Assembly: GCF_042679085.1 (NCBI RefSeq)
Contig: NZ_JBHTLQ010000008.1
Span: 1 to 64,000, forward strand
Source of the DNA: Phenylobacterium conjunctum
GTDB taxonomy: Bacteria > Pseudomonadota > Alphaproteobacteria > Caulobacterales > Caulobacteraceae
DNA: 64,000 nucleotides
Reading direction: 5' to 3'
Positions 1 through 8,564 of this stretch are shown one piece after another. The notes below the pieces were generated by a model. It had not been told where the DNA came from and made no database searches. It saw only the letters and a program-made list of their open reading frames with translations. Positions within the stretch are counted from its first letter, which is position 1; the number at the start of each line of letters is the position of its first letter. Made by a program: the position numbers and the translations under genes.

Positions 1-490
1 GGCCCAGCAGAGCCAGAAGGGCGCCCAGGGCGAAGCCGCCCAGGGTCTGGCCCATGTCGAGCATCACCGCCCCACGCACCTCGCCGGCGGCGCGGCGGCG
101 CTCCTGGGCCAGCTTGACGAAGGATCGGGGCGCGACGGCCAACAGGCCCTCCAGCACCGCGTGGCGCAGGTCGGCCGACATCGGCCAAAGCCAGGCCACG
201 GCGGCCGCGTGCGGCAGGGCCAGCAGCAACAGGCCCCAGGCGCGATAGATGGCGGCGCTGTGGTCGCCCTGGTCGCCACGCTCGGCGGCGCCGGCCCAGA
301 AGCGGGCCATGGCCGCCTCGTTCCAGACGAAGACGGCGGTGTGCACGAGGCTCATCACCGAGAAGCCGATGGCGTAGGCCCCGAACTGGGCCGGCGTCAG
401 CAGCCGGGTGAAGGTGACGATGGTGAGCAGGCCCACCACCCCTTGCACCAGGTTGGCGGGGAGGTAGCCGACGACGCCGCGCCAGAACAT
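1..490 (-). CDS. Polysaccharide flippase (MOP/Wzx type), N-terminal part, cut by window edge
   Basis: About 163 residues are visible before the window ends. The protein begins MFWRGVVGYLPANLVQ and continues with hydrophobic segments and the phrase TRLLTPAQFGAYAIGF, which is typical of the first helices of Wzx-type lipid-linked oligosaccharide flippases. Such proteins move undecaprenyl-linked glycans across the inner membrane. The ATG lies 10 bases after the stop of the sugar-phosphate transferase gene on the same strand, so the two are probably co-transcribed. In Caulobacter holdfast synthesis the transferase HfsE and flippase HfsF are a similar pair, so this could be hfsF. That assignment is an inference from context because the rest of the gene is not in view. 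Confidence 0.75.
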   Translation of the reverse strand, partial: MFWRGVVGYLPANLVQGVVGLLTIVTFTRLLTPAQFGAYAIGFSVMSLVHTAVFVWNEAAMARFWAGAAERGDQGDHSAAIYRAWGLLLLALPHAAAVAWLWPMSADLRHAVLEGLLAVAPRSFVKLAQERRRAAGEVRGAVMLDMGQTLGGFALGALLALLG

Positions 491-500
491 CGGGCGGCCT

Positions 501-2078
501 CTAGCGCACGTTCTCGCTGTCCCCGAGGAGACAGGGGATGGTCATGATGATGATGTAGAGGTCGAGCCAGAAGGACTGGCGCTCGATGTACTCCACGTCC
601 AGAGCTACGCGGCGGCGCACGAGCTCTGGCGTGTCCACCGGCCCGCGCGAGCCATGGATGGCGGCCCAGCCGGTCATGCCGGGCTTCATGCGATGGCGAT
701 GGGCGTATTCGTGCACCAGGCGGGCGCTCTCCACCTCGCCGGTCATCAGGCCGACCGGGTGCGGGCGCGGACCGACCAGGGACATCTCGCCGCGCAGGAC
801 GTTGAAGATCTGCGGCAGCTCGTCCAGCGAGGTCTTGCGGATGAAGCGGCCGATCCGGGTGACGCGGTCATCATCGGCCGCCACCTGGCGCACGCCGCCG
901 GTCTGGGGCGGGGCGGCGCGCATGGAGCGGAACTTCCAGACGACGATCTCTTCGTTGTTGAAGCCGTGGCGGCGCTGGCGGAACAGGGCCGGGCCGGGGC
1001 TGTCCAGGCGGATCAGCACGGCGATGATGGCCATGACCGGGGCGGCGACCAGCAGGGCGATGGAGCCGATCGCCAGGTCCTGCAGGCGCTTGACCAGGGC
1101 GCGGCCGGCGTCGGTGGGCGGGCCAGAGACCCGGGCCAGGGGCACGTTGGCGATGCGGCTGATGGCGGCGGCTTCCTGGTCCGGCGCTTCGCCGTCCAGG
1201 AGCAGGGTGATCTCGTTGGGCAGGACGCGCAGGCGCTCGACCAGCTGGCTGACCCGGCGCTGGGCCTTGGCCGGGACGGTGATCACCACCCGGTCCACAT
1301 AGGGCATGACTTTATGGTTCATCAGGGCTTCGGTGCCGCCCAGGACGGGGACGCCGCACAGGGCCTTGGGCGCACGGCCCGCCCGGTCGTCGAAGACGCC
1401 CAGGATATTGACGTCGCGGCTGCGCAGGCTGGCGGCGATCAGCCGTTCGGCCGCGCCGGTCGCGCCCACCACCACGACGTTGGGGGTCAGGCGGCCATTG
1501 GCCCGCCAGCGGCGGACGCTAAGCGACCAGACCGCGTGCAGGACATATAGGCCGACAAAGGCGGCGAGGCCGCCGGTGGCCAGGATGTTCAGGATCGGTG
1601 CGGTGGGCGCGACCAGGGCCAGGAGGAGGCCAGCGCCGGCCAGGCCGACGCCCGCGGCGAGCGTCAGGCGGGCCAGCTGGAAGGCCAGGCCCTGGCGCGG
1701 GCCGAACTGGTAGGCCTTGGACTGGGACAGGGCCAGCAGCACTGGCAGGGTCAGGATCAGGGCCTCGGTCAGGCTGGCGCCGCCGAGCGCCATGGCCACG
1801 GCGCCGGCGCAGGCCAGTATCACCGCGTCGCCGGCCTGGAACATCCAGGCGATCAGATGGCCGGGCAGGCGGGCGCGGGTGGGCACCAGGTTGGCCGGGC
1901 GCAACGGCCCGCGGCGATCCTGCTGGGCGGGCTGTTCGGCGGGCGGCAGAGACTCAAGTGGAACCTCGGACGGGCGCGCGACGGCCTCGAGCGTCGGCGG
2001 ATCGACGTCATTGGCGGGCTTCTGCTGGGCGAGTGCGGGCATGAAACGTCTTACGGTCCAAGGGTTTGGAGCCGTCAT
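501..2078 (-). CDS. Polyprenyl glycosylphosphotransferase (HfsE/PssY-like initiating sugar transferase)
   Basis: This 525-residue inner-membrane enzyme should transfer a hexose-1-phosphate from a UDP-sugar to undecaprenyl phosphate, the first step of exopolysaccharide repeat-unit assembly. Residues about 75-185 carry four membrane segments. A Rossmann-like region follows (VVVVGATGAAERL near 201), then another membrane segment near 335-355, and the catalytic bacterial sugar transferase domain with RLDSPGPALFRQRR, WKFRSM, RKTSLDELPQ and MSLVGPRP. The domain order is that of WbaP/PssY/HfsE proteins. A flippase gene follows after 10 bases, which fits an HfsE-HfsF type pair. The first 65 residues are poorly conserved and neither the ATG used nor the one 12 codons later has a good ribosome binding site, so the exact start is uncertain. 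Confidence 0.88.
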   Translation of the reverse strand: MTAPNPWTVRRFMPALAQQKPANDVDPPTLEAVARPSEVPLESLPPAEQPAQQDRRGPLRPANLVPTRARLPGHLIAWMFQAGDAVILACAGAVAMALGGASLTEALILTLPVLLALSQSKAYQFGPRQGLAFQLARLTLAAGVGLAGAGLLLALVAPTAPILNILATGGLAAFVGLYVLHAVWSLSVRRWRANGRLTPNVVVVGATGAAERLIAASLRSRDVNILGVFDDRAGRAPKALCGVPVLGGTEALMNHKVMPYVDRVVITVPAKAQRRVSQLVERLRVLPNEITLLLDGEAPDQEAAAISRIANVPLARVSGPPTDAGRALVKRLQDLAIGSIALLVAAPVMAIIAVLIRLDSPGPALFRQRRHGFNNEEIVVWKFRSMRAAPPQTGGVRQVAADDDRVTRIGRFIRKTSLDELPQIFNVLRGEMSLVGPRPHPVGLMTGEVESARLVHEYAHRHRMKPGMTGWAAIHGSRGPVDTPELVRRRVALDVEYIERQSFWLDLYIIIMTIPCLLGDSENVR

Positions 2079-2164
2079 TTTGCCGCAGGGGTCTGATCGT
2101 CAGGTTAACGGTCGCAGAGCCGATTGCCACAGGCCTCCGAAACGGCTATCCGTCCCCGCCCTGA

Positions 2165-2254
2165 GGTGACGTGGCCGAGTGGCTGAAGGCAACGGTTTGC
2201 TAAATCGTCATACGTGAAAGCGTATCGAGGGTTCGAATCCCTCCGTCACCGCCA
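2165..2254 (+). tRNA. tRNA-Ser(GCT)
   Basis: The acceptor stem pairs GGTGACG (2165-2171) with CGTCACC (2244-2250), followed by discriminator G and an encoded CCA. The anticodon arm ACGGT-TTGCTAA-ATCGT presents GCT, which reads AGC/AGU serine codons. A long variable arm (CATACGTGAAAGCGTATC) and the T-arm GAGGGTTCGAATCCCTC complete a class II tRNA, as expected for serine. No integrase or attachment-site duplication was seen next to it. Confidence 0.97.
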
Positions 2255-2292
2255 GGGTTCTCCTGACATTCCAATGAAACGCCGGCCGCCGC

Positions 2293-3258
2293 CTAGGCGA
2301 GGCCAAGCGTGTCGATCTCCCCCATTTCCTCGGCCGAGTAGGGGCCGTCGGCCTCGGCCTTGAGGCCCATGGCCAGTTCGGCGCGGTTCTTCACGCCCAG
2401 CACCAGGGTGTCGTAGTTGGGCAGGGACAGGGCGTAGCGGTGGGCGACATAGGCCGGGTCCGCACCCCAGCGCTGGCACAGGGCGCGGAACGGTGCGGCG
2501 CGCTCATAGTCCAGCCGGTCGGGATTGTTCGCGGAAAGCTCGCGGTCGACGGCGGCCGTCAGGGCGCCGGCCTGCACAGCGCGGATGCCCATGACGCCGA
2601 GGCCCGCGGCCTTGGCGGCGGCGGCCACCTCGCGCGGGCGGGCAGGCTCGGCGTAGCGCTTCAGGGCGCCGGGGCTGTCCATCAGGTTGGCGATCACCTG
2701 CACCACCGCCGGCTTGGTCTCATGGGCGATGGCGTCCAGCACCGCGCTCGGCACCCCGATGCCGGTGATCCCCCAGTGGGCGATCTTGCCCTTGGCCTGC
2801 AGGGCCTGCATGGCCGGGATCACCTCGGCGGCATAGGTCGTCCAGTCGGTGGAGAACTGCGCTTTGGCGCTGTCGCCAAAGGCGTAGGTGAAGCCGTCAC
2901 GGTGGATATTGGAGTGCAGGAAGAACAGGTCGATGCGCTCCAGCCGCATGGCCGCAAGGCTCGCGTCCACCGAGGCCTCCAGCGCCGCCGCTGCGGCGCC
3001 GGGCGCGGGCGTGCCCAGCTGGTGCTTGGTGGTGAACTTCACGCCCTGGGGCGGGCGGCCGGCGAAGGCCTCGCCGACGAAGCGCTCGGCGTTGCGGTAC
3101 ATGGGGGCGCAGTCGATCACTGTGATCCCGGCGTCCACTGCGGCATGGACGGTGGCGCGGGCTTCCTCCGCCGTGGTCTCACCCCAGATCTGGCCGATCC
3201 CGCCGCCCAGGCACAGGCGGCTGACGTCGCCGAGCTTCCCAAGTGTGGCCGTGCGCAT
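2293..3258 (-). CDS. Aldo/keto reductase
   Basis: A 321-residue cytoplasmic NAD(P)H-dependent oxidoreductase of the aldo/keto reductase superfamily, with an (alpha/beta)8 barrel. The catalytic tetrad can be read as Asp49 and Tyr54 (VIDCAPMYRNAE), Lys78 (TTKHQLG) and the His in FFLHSNIHRDG. The C-terminal part LPNYDTLVLGVKNRAEL is the usual cofactor-binding stretch. An upstream ATG in frame exists, but the start at 3258 is preceded by GGGGAG at good spacing and gives the standard N-terminus MRTATLGKLG. The substrate cannot be told from sequence. It stands alone between the tRNA and a MarR gene on the same strand. Confidence 0.9.
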   Translation of the reverse strand: MRTATLGKLGDVSRLCLGGGIGQIWGETTAEEARATVHAAVDAGITVIDCAPMYRNAERFVGEAFAGRPPQGVKFTTKHQLGTPAPGAAAAALEASVDASLAAMRLERIDLFFLHSNIHRDGFTYAFGDSAKAQFSTDWTTYAAEVIPAMQALQAKGKIAHWGITGIGVPSAVLDAIAHETKPAVVQVIANLMDSPGALKRYAEPARPREVAAAAKAAGLGVMGIRAVQAGALTAAVDRELSANNPDRLDYERAAPFRALCQRWGADPAYVAHRYALSLPNYDTLVLGVKNRAELAMGLKAEADGPYSAEEMGEIDTLGLA

Positions 3259-3321
3259 GCGTGTGTCTCCCCGTTGGAACGAGGCTAGCATGGTTCCGGT
3301 GTCTGCCGAGGGGGGAGGTCC

Positions 3322-3354
3322 GGCTCGCGGGGCGGCTTTCTGCCCCCGCGAGCC
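3322..3354. other. Perfect 11-bp inverted repeat, possible terminator or regulatory hairpin
   Basis: GGCTCGCGGGG (3322-3332) is perfectly complementary to CCCCGCGAGCC (3344-3354) with an 11-base loop. It sits in the gap between the MarR gene stop and the aldo/keto reductase start, both on the minus strand. There is no T-run on either side, so it is not a canonical intrinsic terminator. The rest of the 240-base gap shows no gene. Confidence 0.5.
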
Positions 3355-3500
3355 TGAGGCGGTGAACCTCTGCGCCGGCTGGGCGCGAGACCGGTGTCAT
3401 AGGCGCTGAGATCGTGGCGTTGGAATGGCCGTTTCACCCGGATCGGGCGCGGGCGGCGGCCCGGCGGCTCAATCCGGGTGGGGCAGGGTTAGCGATGGGT

Positions 3501-3995
3501 CTATCCGGCGGGGTGAGGCGGGCTGTTGAACAGTTTCGCCAGCAGGGCCTGCAACTCGCCCAGTTCATCCGGCGAGAGCGCCTGGAACATGCCGCCCACG
3601 GCCGCGTAGTCGTCCGGATCCCGGCTGGCCCAGAAGGCCGCGCAGGTGGGGCTCTGTGCCAGGCGCTGGATGCGTCGGTCGGCCGGATCACGGCGGGTTT
3701 CCAGGAGACCTTTGCGCTCGAGGGCCGCGGCGAGCTGCTTGATGTTCTGGTAGCTTGTCTGCAGGGCGGCGGCGGCCTCGCTGAGGGACGGGGCCCCGCC
3801 CGGCCCGATGGTGGTCAGAAGGGCGGCCTGCTGGGTGGTGACGCCCGCGTCCTCCAGGGCGCGGTCCATCGCGGCCCGCTGCCGCCGCGCCAGGGCCTGG
3901 ATCAGCCGAAAACATACGGCGGCGCTCAGGTGCGGGCCGGCCCGCCCCTCCATCCCGGCGTCGAACCCGAGCCTTGCATTGACGTCCTCTGACAT
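3501..3995 (-). CDS. MarR-family transcriptional regulator
   Basis: A 164-residue protein with the winged-helix layout of MarR regulators: a dimerisation helix (LIQALARRQRAAMDRALEDAG), the helix-turn-helix (PSLSEAAAALQTSYQNIKQLAAALERKG, about residues 68-95), and the wing LLETRRDPADRRIQRLAQ. MarR proteins usually repress their own gene and a divergent one, with derepression by a small phenolic or other ligand. Here the divergent gene is a UGT-like glycosyltransferase starting 45 bases away. A short AT-rich inverted repeat lies across this gene's start codon. The regulated ligand is unknown; detoxification by glycosylation is one possibility. Confidence 0.85.
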   Translation of the reverse strand: MSEDVNARLGFDAGMEGRAGPHLSAAVCFRLIQALARRQRAAMDRALEDAGVTTQQAALLTTIGPGGAPSLSEAAAALQTSYQNIKQLAAALERKGLLETRRDPADRRIQRLAQSPTCAAFWASRDPDDYAAVGGMFQALSPDELGELQALLAKLFNSPPHPAG

Positions 3996-4013
3996 AAAGA
4001 GAATATATTATGT
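3992..4013. promoter_or_regulatory. Candidate MarR operator between divergent genes
   Basis: ACATAA (3992-3997) and TTATGT (4008-4013) form an inverted repeat with a 10-base AT-rich spacer. The segment overlaps the MarR start codon (3993-3995) and is strikingly AT-rich in a GC-rich genome. MarR operators are typically about 20-bp AT-rich palindromes in exactly this position, so autoregulation and control of the divergent glycosyltransferase are inferred. Confidence 0.5.
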
Positions 4014-4039
4014 AACTCGCGCGCGCTCAAGGACCCCGC

Positions 4040-5305
4040 ATGATCTGCCTTCTGCCCCACGCGGCCTATCTGTCCGAGACCTCGCGGATGATCGCCATCT
4101 ACAAGGCGCTGGCGGCGCGGGGCGCCTCCGTGGTGATGGCCACGCACGGCGGGCTGTTCGAAGGCCTTATCGCCAGCGAGGGCATTCCCTATGAGCGCCT
4201 GTCGCCGACCATGGACGAGGCGCGCTGCCGGCGGTTCATCGCCGAGAACGTCGGGGTGGGGGCCAACCTGGACGGTCCTTATAGCGAAGCCGAGCTGGAG
4301 GCGCTTTCGGCTTCACAGGCCGATTTCTTCCGCAGACGGGGCGTGCGCGCGGTGGTCACGGGGTTCGAGATCTCGGCCCTCCTGTCGGCGCGCCTTGCGG
4401 GCGTCCCGCTGATCACCGAGCACGCTGGAGCCTTTGTCGCGCCGGTCTTCGAGCGGCGTCTGGCGCCGGCGCCCTCGATCCCGCCGCCGCCTTTGCGGCG
4501 GTTGCCCGCGCCGCTGATCCGGCTGTTGATGAACACCGGTGCGCATCGCCGGGACCTGTGGGCGCGGGCCCTGGACCGCACGGCCCGGCGGCTGGGGGTG
4601 GAGGGCGTGCCGTCCCTGCCGGCCCTGTTGATGGGAGACCTGACCCTGGTCACCGAGACACCGGAGGTGCTGGGCATCCCGCAGGGCGAGCTGCACGCCT
4701 GGCGGCCCCGCCACCCGCGCGCCTACCGCCAGACTCCAACCCTTCGCTATGTCGGGCCGATGTTCGCCGAGCTTGACCTGCCGGTTCCGGCGCGGGTGGA
4801 GGCCTTCCTGGCGGCCCCGGGCCCCGTGGCCTATGTGGCCCTGACCTCAACACCGGCGGAGACGGTGCGGCGGGCGGCCCTGCGGGTGGCGGAGGCGGGC
4901 GTCCGGGTGCTGGTCGCGGGCTCTGGAACTGCGCTGCCGGGGCTGGAGCGGGACGGGGTGATGGTGGAAGGCGTGCTGCCCAGTCACAAGATCATGCCGC
5001 GGGTCGCCTTCGCCGTGACCGCGGGCGGGCAGGGGAGCGTCCAGTGCGCGATGGCGGCCGGGACGCCGCTGATCGCCGCGCCCTTGCATTGGGAGCAGGA
5101 CTTCAATGTCGACCGGGTCGCCCGGCTGGGGGCCGCCCTGATGGTCCCCATGCGCGAGGCCGGCGGACCCGTGATGACCCGCGCGGCCCGCAAAGTGCTG
5201 CGGCGTCCGACCTACCGGCGCGCGGCCGGCCGCATCGCCGCCCTCTACCGCGACGGGAACGGCCCGGCCAACGCCGCCCAGGCCATCCTCGACTACCTTG
5301 CCTAG
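4040..5305 (+). CDS. GT1-family glycosyltransferase (UGT/MGT-like)
   Basis: A 421-residue protein with the two-domain GT-B layout of family 1 glycosyltransferases. The N-terminus MICLLPHAAYLSET is the first Rossmann strand. The C-terminal signature reads VTAGGQGSVQCAMAAG and then PLHWEQDFNVDRVARLG, matching the UGT/macrolide glycosyltransferase motif (HGG...T..G.P....P...DQ..NA) although the usual His-Gly is Ala-Gly. These enzymes attach a sugar from a nucleotide donor to a small hydrophobic acceptor. The start has AAGGA six bases upstream. It is divergent from the MarR gene and its stop overlaps the stop of the next, opposite gene by four bases. Confidence 0.82.
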   Translation: MICLLPHAAYLSETSRMIAIYKALAARGASVVMATHGGLFEGLIASEGIPYERLSPTMDEARCRRFIAENVGVGANLDGPYSEAELEALSASQADFFRRRGVRAVVTGFEISALLSARLAGVPLITEHAGAFVAPVFERRLAPAPSIPPPPLRRLPAPLIRLLMNTGAHRRDLWARALDRTARRLGVEGVPSLPALLMGDLTLVTETPEVLGIPQGELHAWRPRHPRAYRQTPTLRYVGPMFAELDLPVPARVEAFLAAPGPVAYVALTSTPAETVRRAALRVAEAGVRVLVAGSGTALPGLERDGVMVEGVLPSHKIMPRVAFAVTAGGQGSVQCAMAAGTPLIAAPLHWEQDFNVDRVARLGAALMVPMREAGGPVMTRAARKVLRRPTYRRAAGRIAALYRDGNGPANAAQAILDYLA

Positions 5306-7617
5306 CCCGCAGGCCTCAGCCTCGGGTAGGGCATCTTCTCGCCCATGAGGTTGGTGCTCTTACAGGACGGATCGGCGTCCAGGCTCCCCTCGGCGATGTC
5401 GGGATCGAGGTTCCGGTCCATGGTCTGGTGGTTCTGCCAGTCGCAGTAGGTCGGGTACTTGATGGCGTTCATCGGGTAGACCAGACCATAGTGGGCGTCC
5501 TGGTCCTTCTTGATCGCGCCGCCGACCGTCTCCCAATCGATTTCGGCGATGAGGCCGACGCGCAGGGTCTGGATGATGAGCTCGCCGCGCTGGCTCTTGT
5601 AGTAGTCCAGAGCCCCTCGGATCGCGTCCTCGCGGGTGGCCGCGCCAGAATAGTAGTAGGCGTGGGAGCGCAGCTGGCTCTTCGTCGGCTGGGTGCCGAC
5701 GGCGACCGCGAACCAGCCGAAGCCCAACTCAAGCGGCGGGCTGCCGCAGCCGGCGTTCTCTTCCGTCATGCACTGAAGCCAGACGCCGTACCAGGGATAG
5801 ACGTCCCGGCCGATGCTGATGGCTTCGGCCTTGGACTGGGCGATGACCCAGCGCTCGTCGCCGATGAAGGCTTCGGGGCTGAAGGTGTAGAGCTGGGCCG
5901 GCTTGAGATCCTCGTAGCCCTTGGGCGGCGCGAGCCTCGCGCTTGAGCTATTCCTGGCTGCCGAGGGCGCTGCGGGCGGTGTCGGACGCAAGGGGGTGGG
6001 CGCAGCAGGCGTTGCGGCCGCCGTCACTGCGGGGCGGGCAGGCGGCGGCGCCAGGAGGTGGCCATAGTCGGCCATGAGCTTGTCCGCGCGCCCCCGCGCG
6101 GCCACCGCGATGGGGTGGTCCGGCGCATAGACCTGGGCCGCGAGCTCCGCCATGTGCTTGGCCCGTCTCAGATAGGCCGCATCGATATCGGCGGCCGCCG
6201 CGCCCGCGTCCTGGGCGATCAGGGTGGAGAGCTCCAGGTTGAGCCGCTCCTGATCAGGCTCGGCGCCCGGCTTCTGGCGGGACACCTCCAGGGCCCGTCC
6301 CCGCGCATCGCGCGCCAGCTCCGGCTTGTTCAGGGCGCTCAGATAGTCGCCCTTGTACTTCCAAAGCCAGCCCAGGAGGACATCATCCGCCGGGACCTGA
6401 CCCTGAAGCTTCGGGATCCAGGTGTTGACGAGGGCGAGCCCGCGTTCGGCGGCGTCGGGAGGCTGAGGAGCTGCAGAGTAGATCCCGGCCAGCGCCTTGA
6501 GGGCGCGCCTGGTCAGGGAGAAGGCTGCGCCCTTGTCCTTGTCGTAGCACGCCAGGGCGGCGTCATCCCACGCGACCGCGCGGCGCCAAGCCTGGCGTTT
6601 TTCCGCGAGATTCCCGAGCGCGGCCAAGGACGCGCAGGTGGTGTCCCAGCTTTTCTGTCCGTTCAGCTCGTAGATCATCAGAGCGCGGGCGAAGTTGAGC
6701 TCCGCGGCGTCCAGGTCGCCCATGGCGGCATAGGTGCTGGCGGCTATGCGGTACTGGTCGCCGGCCAGACCCGCGACGGGCCCAAGCGTGTCCACAACGG
6801 CTTTGAGCCCGCGCTGATGTTCGGCGAGGGCTTCCGGGCGTTTGCCTGAGTCCCGCAGGCGACGGATTTCGGCCACCGAAGCGACATTCGCGGCGATCTG
6901 CGCGGCCGTGGGCGTGGTCAACGGTGCGGTGGCGGCGGGTGCGACAGGCAGGTCGGGATGGGCGAGCCTCACCTTCGCAAGGCGCTCTTGCGCCGCCTTG
7001 ACCTCGTCGGAACTCTCGCCCTCGACGCCCAGGACGAACAGCAGGTGAAGCGTCGCAAAGGTCATGTAGTCGGCGTCGATGGGCTCGCCGGCCTCGGGAG
7101 CGAGGTAGTCTTCCAAGATCTCAATGGCCACCGTGAGCTGCTCGGGGCGGGCTTCCTTGCTCGCCAGGATCAAAGCCTCGCGCCGGACGGTCCACGCGCT
7201 GTCCTGGTCGTTCTGGGCGTTCAGGACCAGGACCTTTGACCGCATCAGAGAGAGGATTTCCCAGCCGTCGGCCGGGAAGAGCTTCTGAAACCTCGGCATC
7301 CAGTAGTTTATGATCTCGCCGGCCTCGAGGCGGTCCGTCGGGTCGCCTGAGGCCAGATGCACCTTGATGGCGGCGCGCAGGAGCCGGGGTAATTCGAGGT
7401 TCGCCTGGTCCGGCGCCCCATCGACGCAGGTCAGCGCCGCCCTGTAGACGGCCGGGCCTGTGGTCTTGTTGTCCGCCGCCTCATAGAGGTCCAGCCGGTC
7501 GAGGCAGGCCTGGGCGGCGGACTCGCCTTCGCCGGACCCGGCTCCCTCCTGGGCGAGGGCTACAGGCGCGGCGGCGCAGAGCGCCAGAGCCGCCAGCAGC
7601 GCCGGCAGAAGTTTCAT
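5302..7617 (-). CDS. Large secreted protein with TPR-like helical repeats and an uncharacterised C-terminal domain
   Basis: The 771-residue product starts with a clear Sec signal peptide (MKLLPALLAALALCAAAPVALA-QE). The start at 7617 has GGGGGA upstream, which favours it over the longer frame. Residues about 25-520 are alpha-helical with tetratricopeptide-like pairs, for example YRIAASTYAAMGDLDAAELN followed by FARALMIYELNG. A Pro/Ala-rich linker follows, then a 200-residue C-terminal domain rich in Trp, Tyr and Cys (YPWYGVWLQCMTEENAGCG, YCDWQNHQTMDRNLDPD) that I do not recognise. It probably acts in the periplasm or at the surface. No enzymatic motif was found. Confidence 0.75.
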   Translation of the reverse strand: MKLLPALLAALALCAAAPVALAQEGAGSGEGESAAQACLDRLDLYEAADNKTTGPAVYRAALTCVDGAPDQANLELPRLLRAAIKVHLASGDPTDRLEAGEIINYWMPRFQKLFPADGWEILSLMRSKVLVLNAQNDQDSAWTVRREALILASKEARPEQLTVAIEILEDYLAPEAGEPIDADYMTFATLHLLFVLGVEGESSDEVKAAQERLAKVRLAHPDLPVAPAATAPLTTPTAAQIAANVASVAEIRRLRDSGKRPEALAEHQRGLKAVVDTLGPVAGLAGDQYRIAASTYAAMGDLDAAELNFARALMIYELNGQKSWDTTCASLAALGNLAEKRQAWRRAVAWDDAALACYDKDKGAAFSLTRRALKALAGIYSAAPQPPDAAERGLALVNTWIPKLQGQVPADDVLLGWLWKYKGDYLSALNKPELARDARGRALEVSRQKPGAEPDQERLNLELSTLIAQDAGAAAADIDAAYLRRAKHMAELAAQVYAPDHPIAVAARGRADKLMADYGHLLAPPPARPAVTAAATPAAPTPLRPTPPAAPSAARNSSSARLAPPKGYEDLKPAQLYTFSPEAFIGDERWVIAQSKAEAISIGRDVYPWYGVWLQCMTEENAGCGSPPLELGFGWFAVAVGTQPTKSQLRSHAYYYSGAATREDAIRGALDYYKSQRGELIIQTLRVGLIAEIDWETVGGAIKKDQDAHYGLVYPMNAIKYPTYCDWQNHQTMDRNLDPDIAEGSLDADPSCKSTNLMGEKMPYPRLRPAG

Positions 7618-7702
7618 ACGCGTCCCCCCGAAGCACCCTGCCTCCGGCCGAGCATGAGCACGACCTGCGCGAGGGGCAAGGGCTCGCAAGCCCGGGCGGC
7701 GC

Positions 7703-8488
7703 CTAATCCTCCAGGGTGACCAGGTCTCGATAGGCGCGCCAGCTGGCCAGGCCCAGCCAGGGGAAGACCAGGATGAAGGCTGTGAAGCCGGTGGTGGCGC
7801 TGATCAGCAGCAGGGCGACCAGCAGGATGGCCCACAGGAGCAGGGGCGCGGTGTTGCGGTCCAGGGCGCGGAAGCTGGCGGCGGCGGCGCTGAAGACGTT
7901 GACGCGGGTGTCGAGCAGCATCGGCGCCGAGACCACCACCAGGGCGTAGGTGAGCAGGGCGAAGACCCCGCCGATGATCGTGCCGACCAGCAACATGGTG
8001 TGGCCGCCCTTGGTGTTCAGGGCGAAGGCGATGAAGTCGGCGGTGGTGTGCTGCAGGGAGAAGGTGTTGAGGCCGTAGACGATCTGCGCGACCCGGCCCC
8101 ACAGGAGGTAGATCAGCAACAGGGCGAGGCCGAGATAGAAGGTGTCCTGGCGCACGGCCTGGCGCACCAGGACCATGTCCCGTAGACGCGGCCGCTCGCC
8201 GGCCTCGATCCGGCGGCCCGCCTCGTAGAGCCCCATGGCCAGCATCGGGGCCACGAAGACGAAGCCCAGGGTCAGGGTCAGCACCCAGAAGGCGGCGTTG
8301 AAGATGTAGAGGGCGTAGCAGATCCACGTGCTGAAGGCCGCCAGGGCCAGGCCATAGACCAGGCAGGGACCCGGCGCGCGCCAGAGATCAACCCATCCCT
8401 GGCCCAGCCAGCGGAAGGGGGCGGACAGGCCGACGCCGTTGATGTGGATGCGGCCGGCGCCGCCGGCGGCGCTCTGCGGCTGGTCCAT
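7703..8488 (-). CDS. DUF2189-family integral membrane protein
   Basis: A 261-residue protein with about six membrane segments and the sequence pattern of DUF2189 (APFRWLGQGWVDLWRAPGP near the N-terminus, MLAMGLYEAGRRIEAGE, then LYLLWGRVAQIVYGLNT-like hydrophobic blocks). Proteins of this family are often labelled cytochrome c oxidase-related, but no haem or copper ligands are evident and the function is unknown. The start has GGGGGAAG just upstream. It is divergent from the beta-galactosidase gene, and an FNR/FixK-type box lies in the shared promoter region, which would fit expression linked to oxygen supply. Confidence 0.8.
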   Translation of the reverse strand: MDQPQSAAGGAGRIHINGVGLSAPFRWLGQGWVDLWRAPGPCLVYGLALAAFSTWICYALYIFNAAFWVLTLTLGFVFVAPMLAMGLYEAGRRIEAGERPRLRDMVLVRQAVRQDTFYLGLALLLIYLLWGRVAQIVYGLNTFSLQHTTADFIAFALNTKGGHTMLLVGTIIGGVFALLTYALVVVSAPMLLDTRVNVFSAAAASFRALDRNTAPLLLWAILLVALLLISATTGFTAFILVFPWLGLASWRAYRDLVTLED

Positions 8489-8564
8489 TGGTCTTCCCCC
8501 TGGGCGTGGCGTCTTGTGCGTGCGCCTGAGCCCCGAGGTTCGGGGGCGGGGCGGCGCGCCTGCA

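Noticed and set aside
2165..2254. tRNA-Ser as an integration site for a genomic island
   Set aside because: No integrase gene and no duplicated 3' tRNA end was seen within the window.
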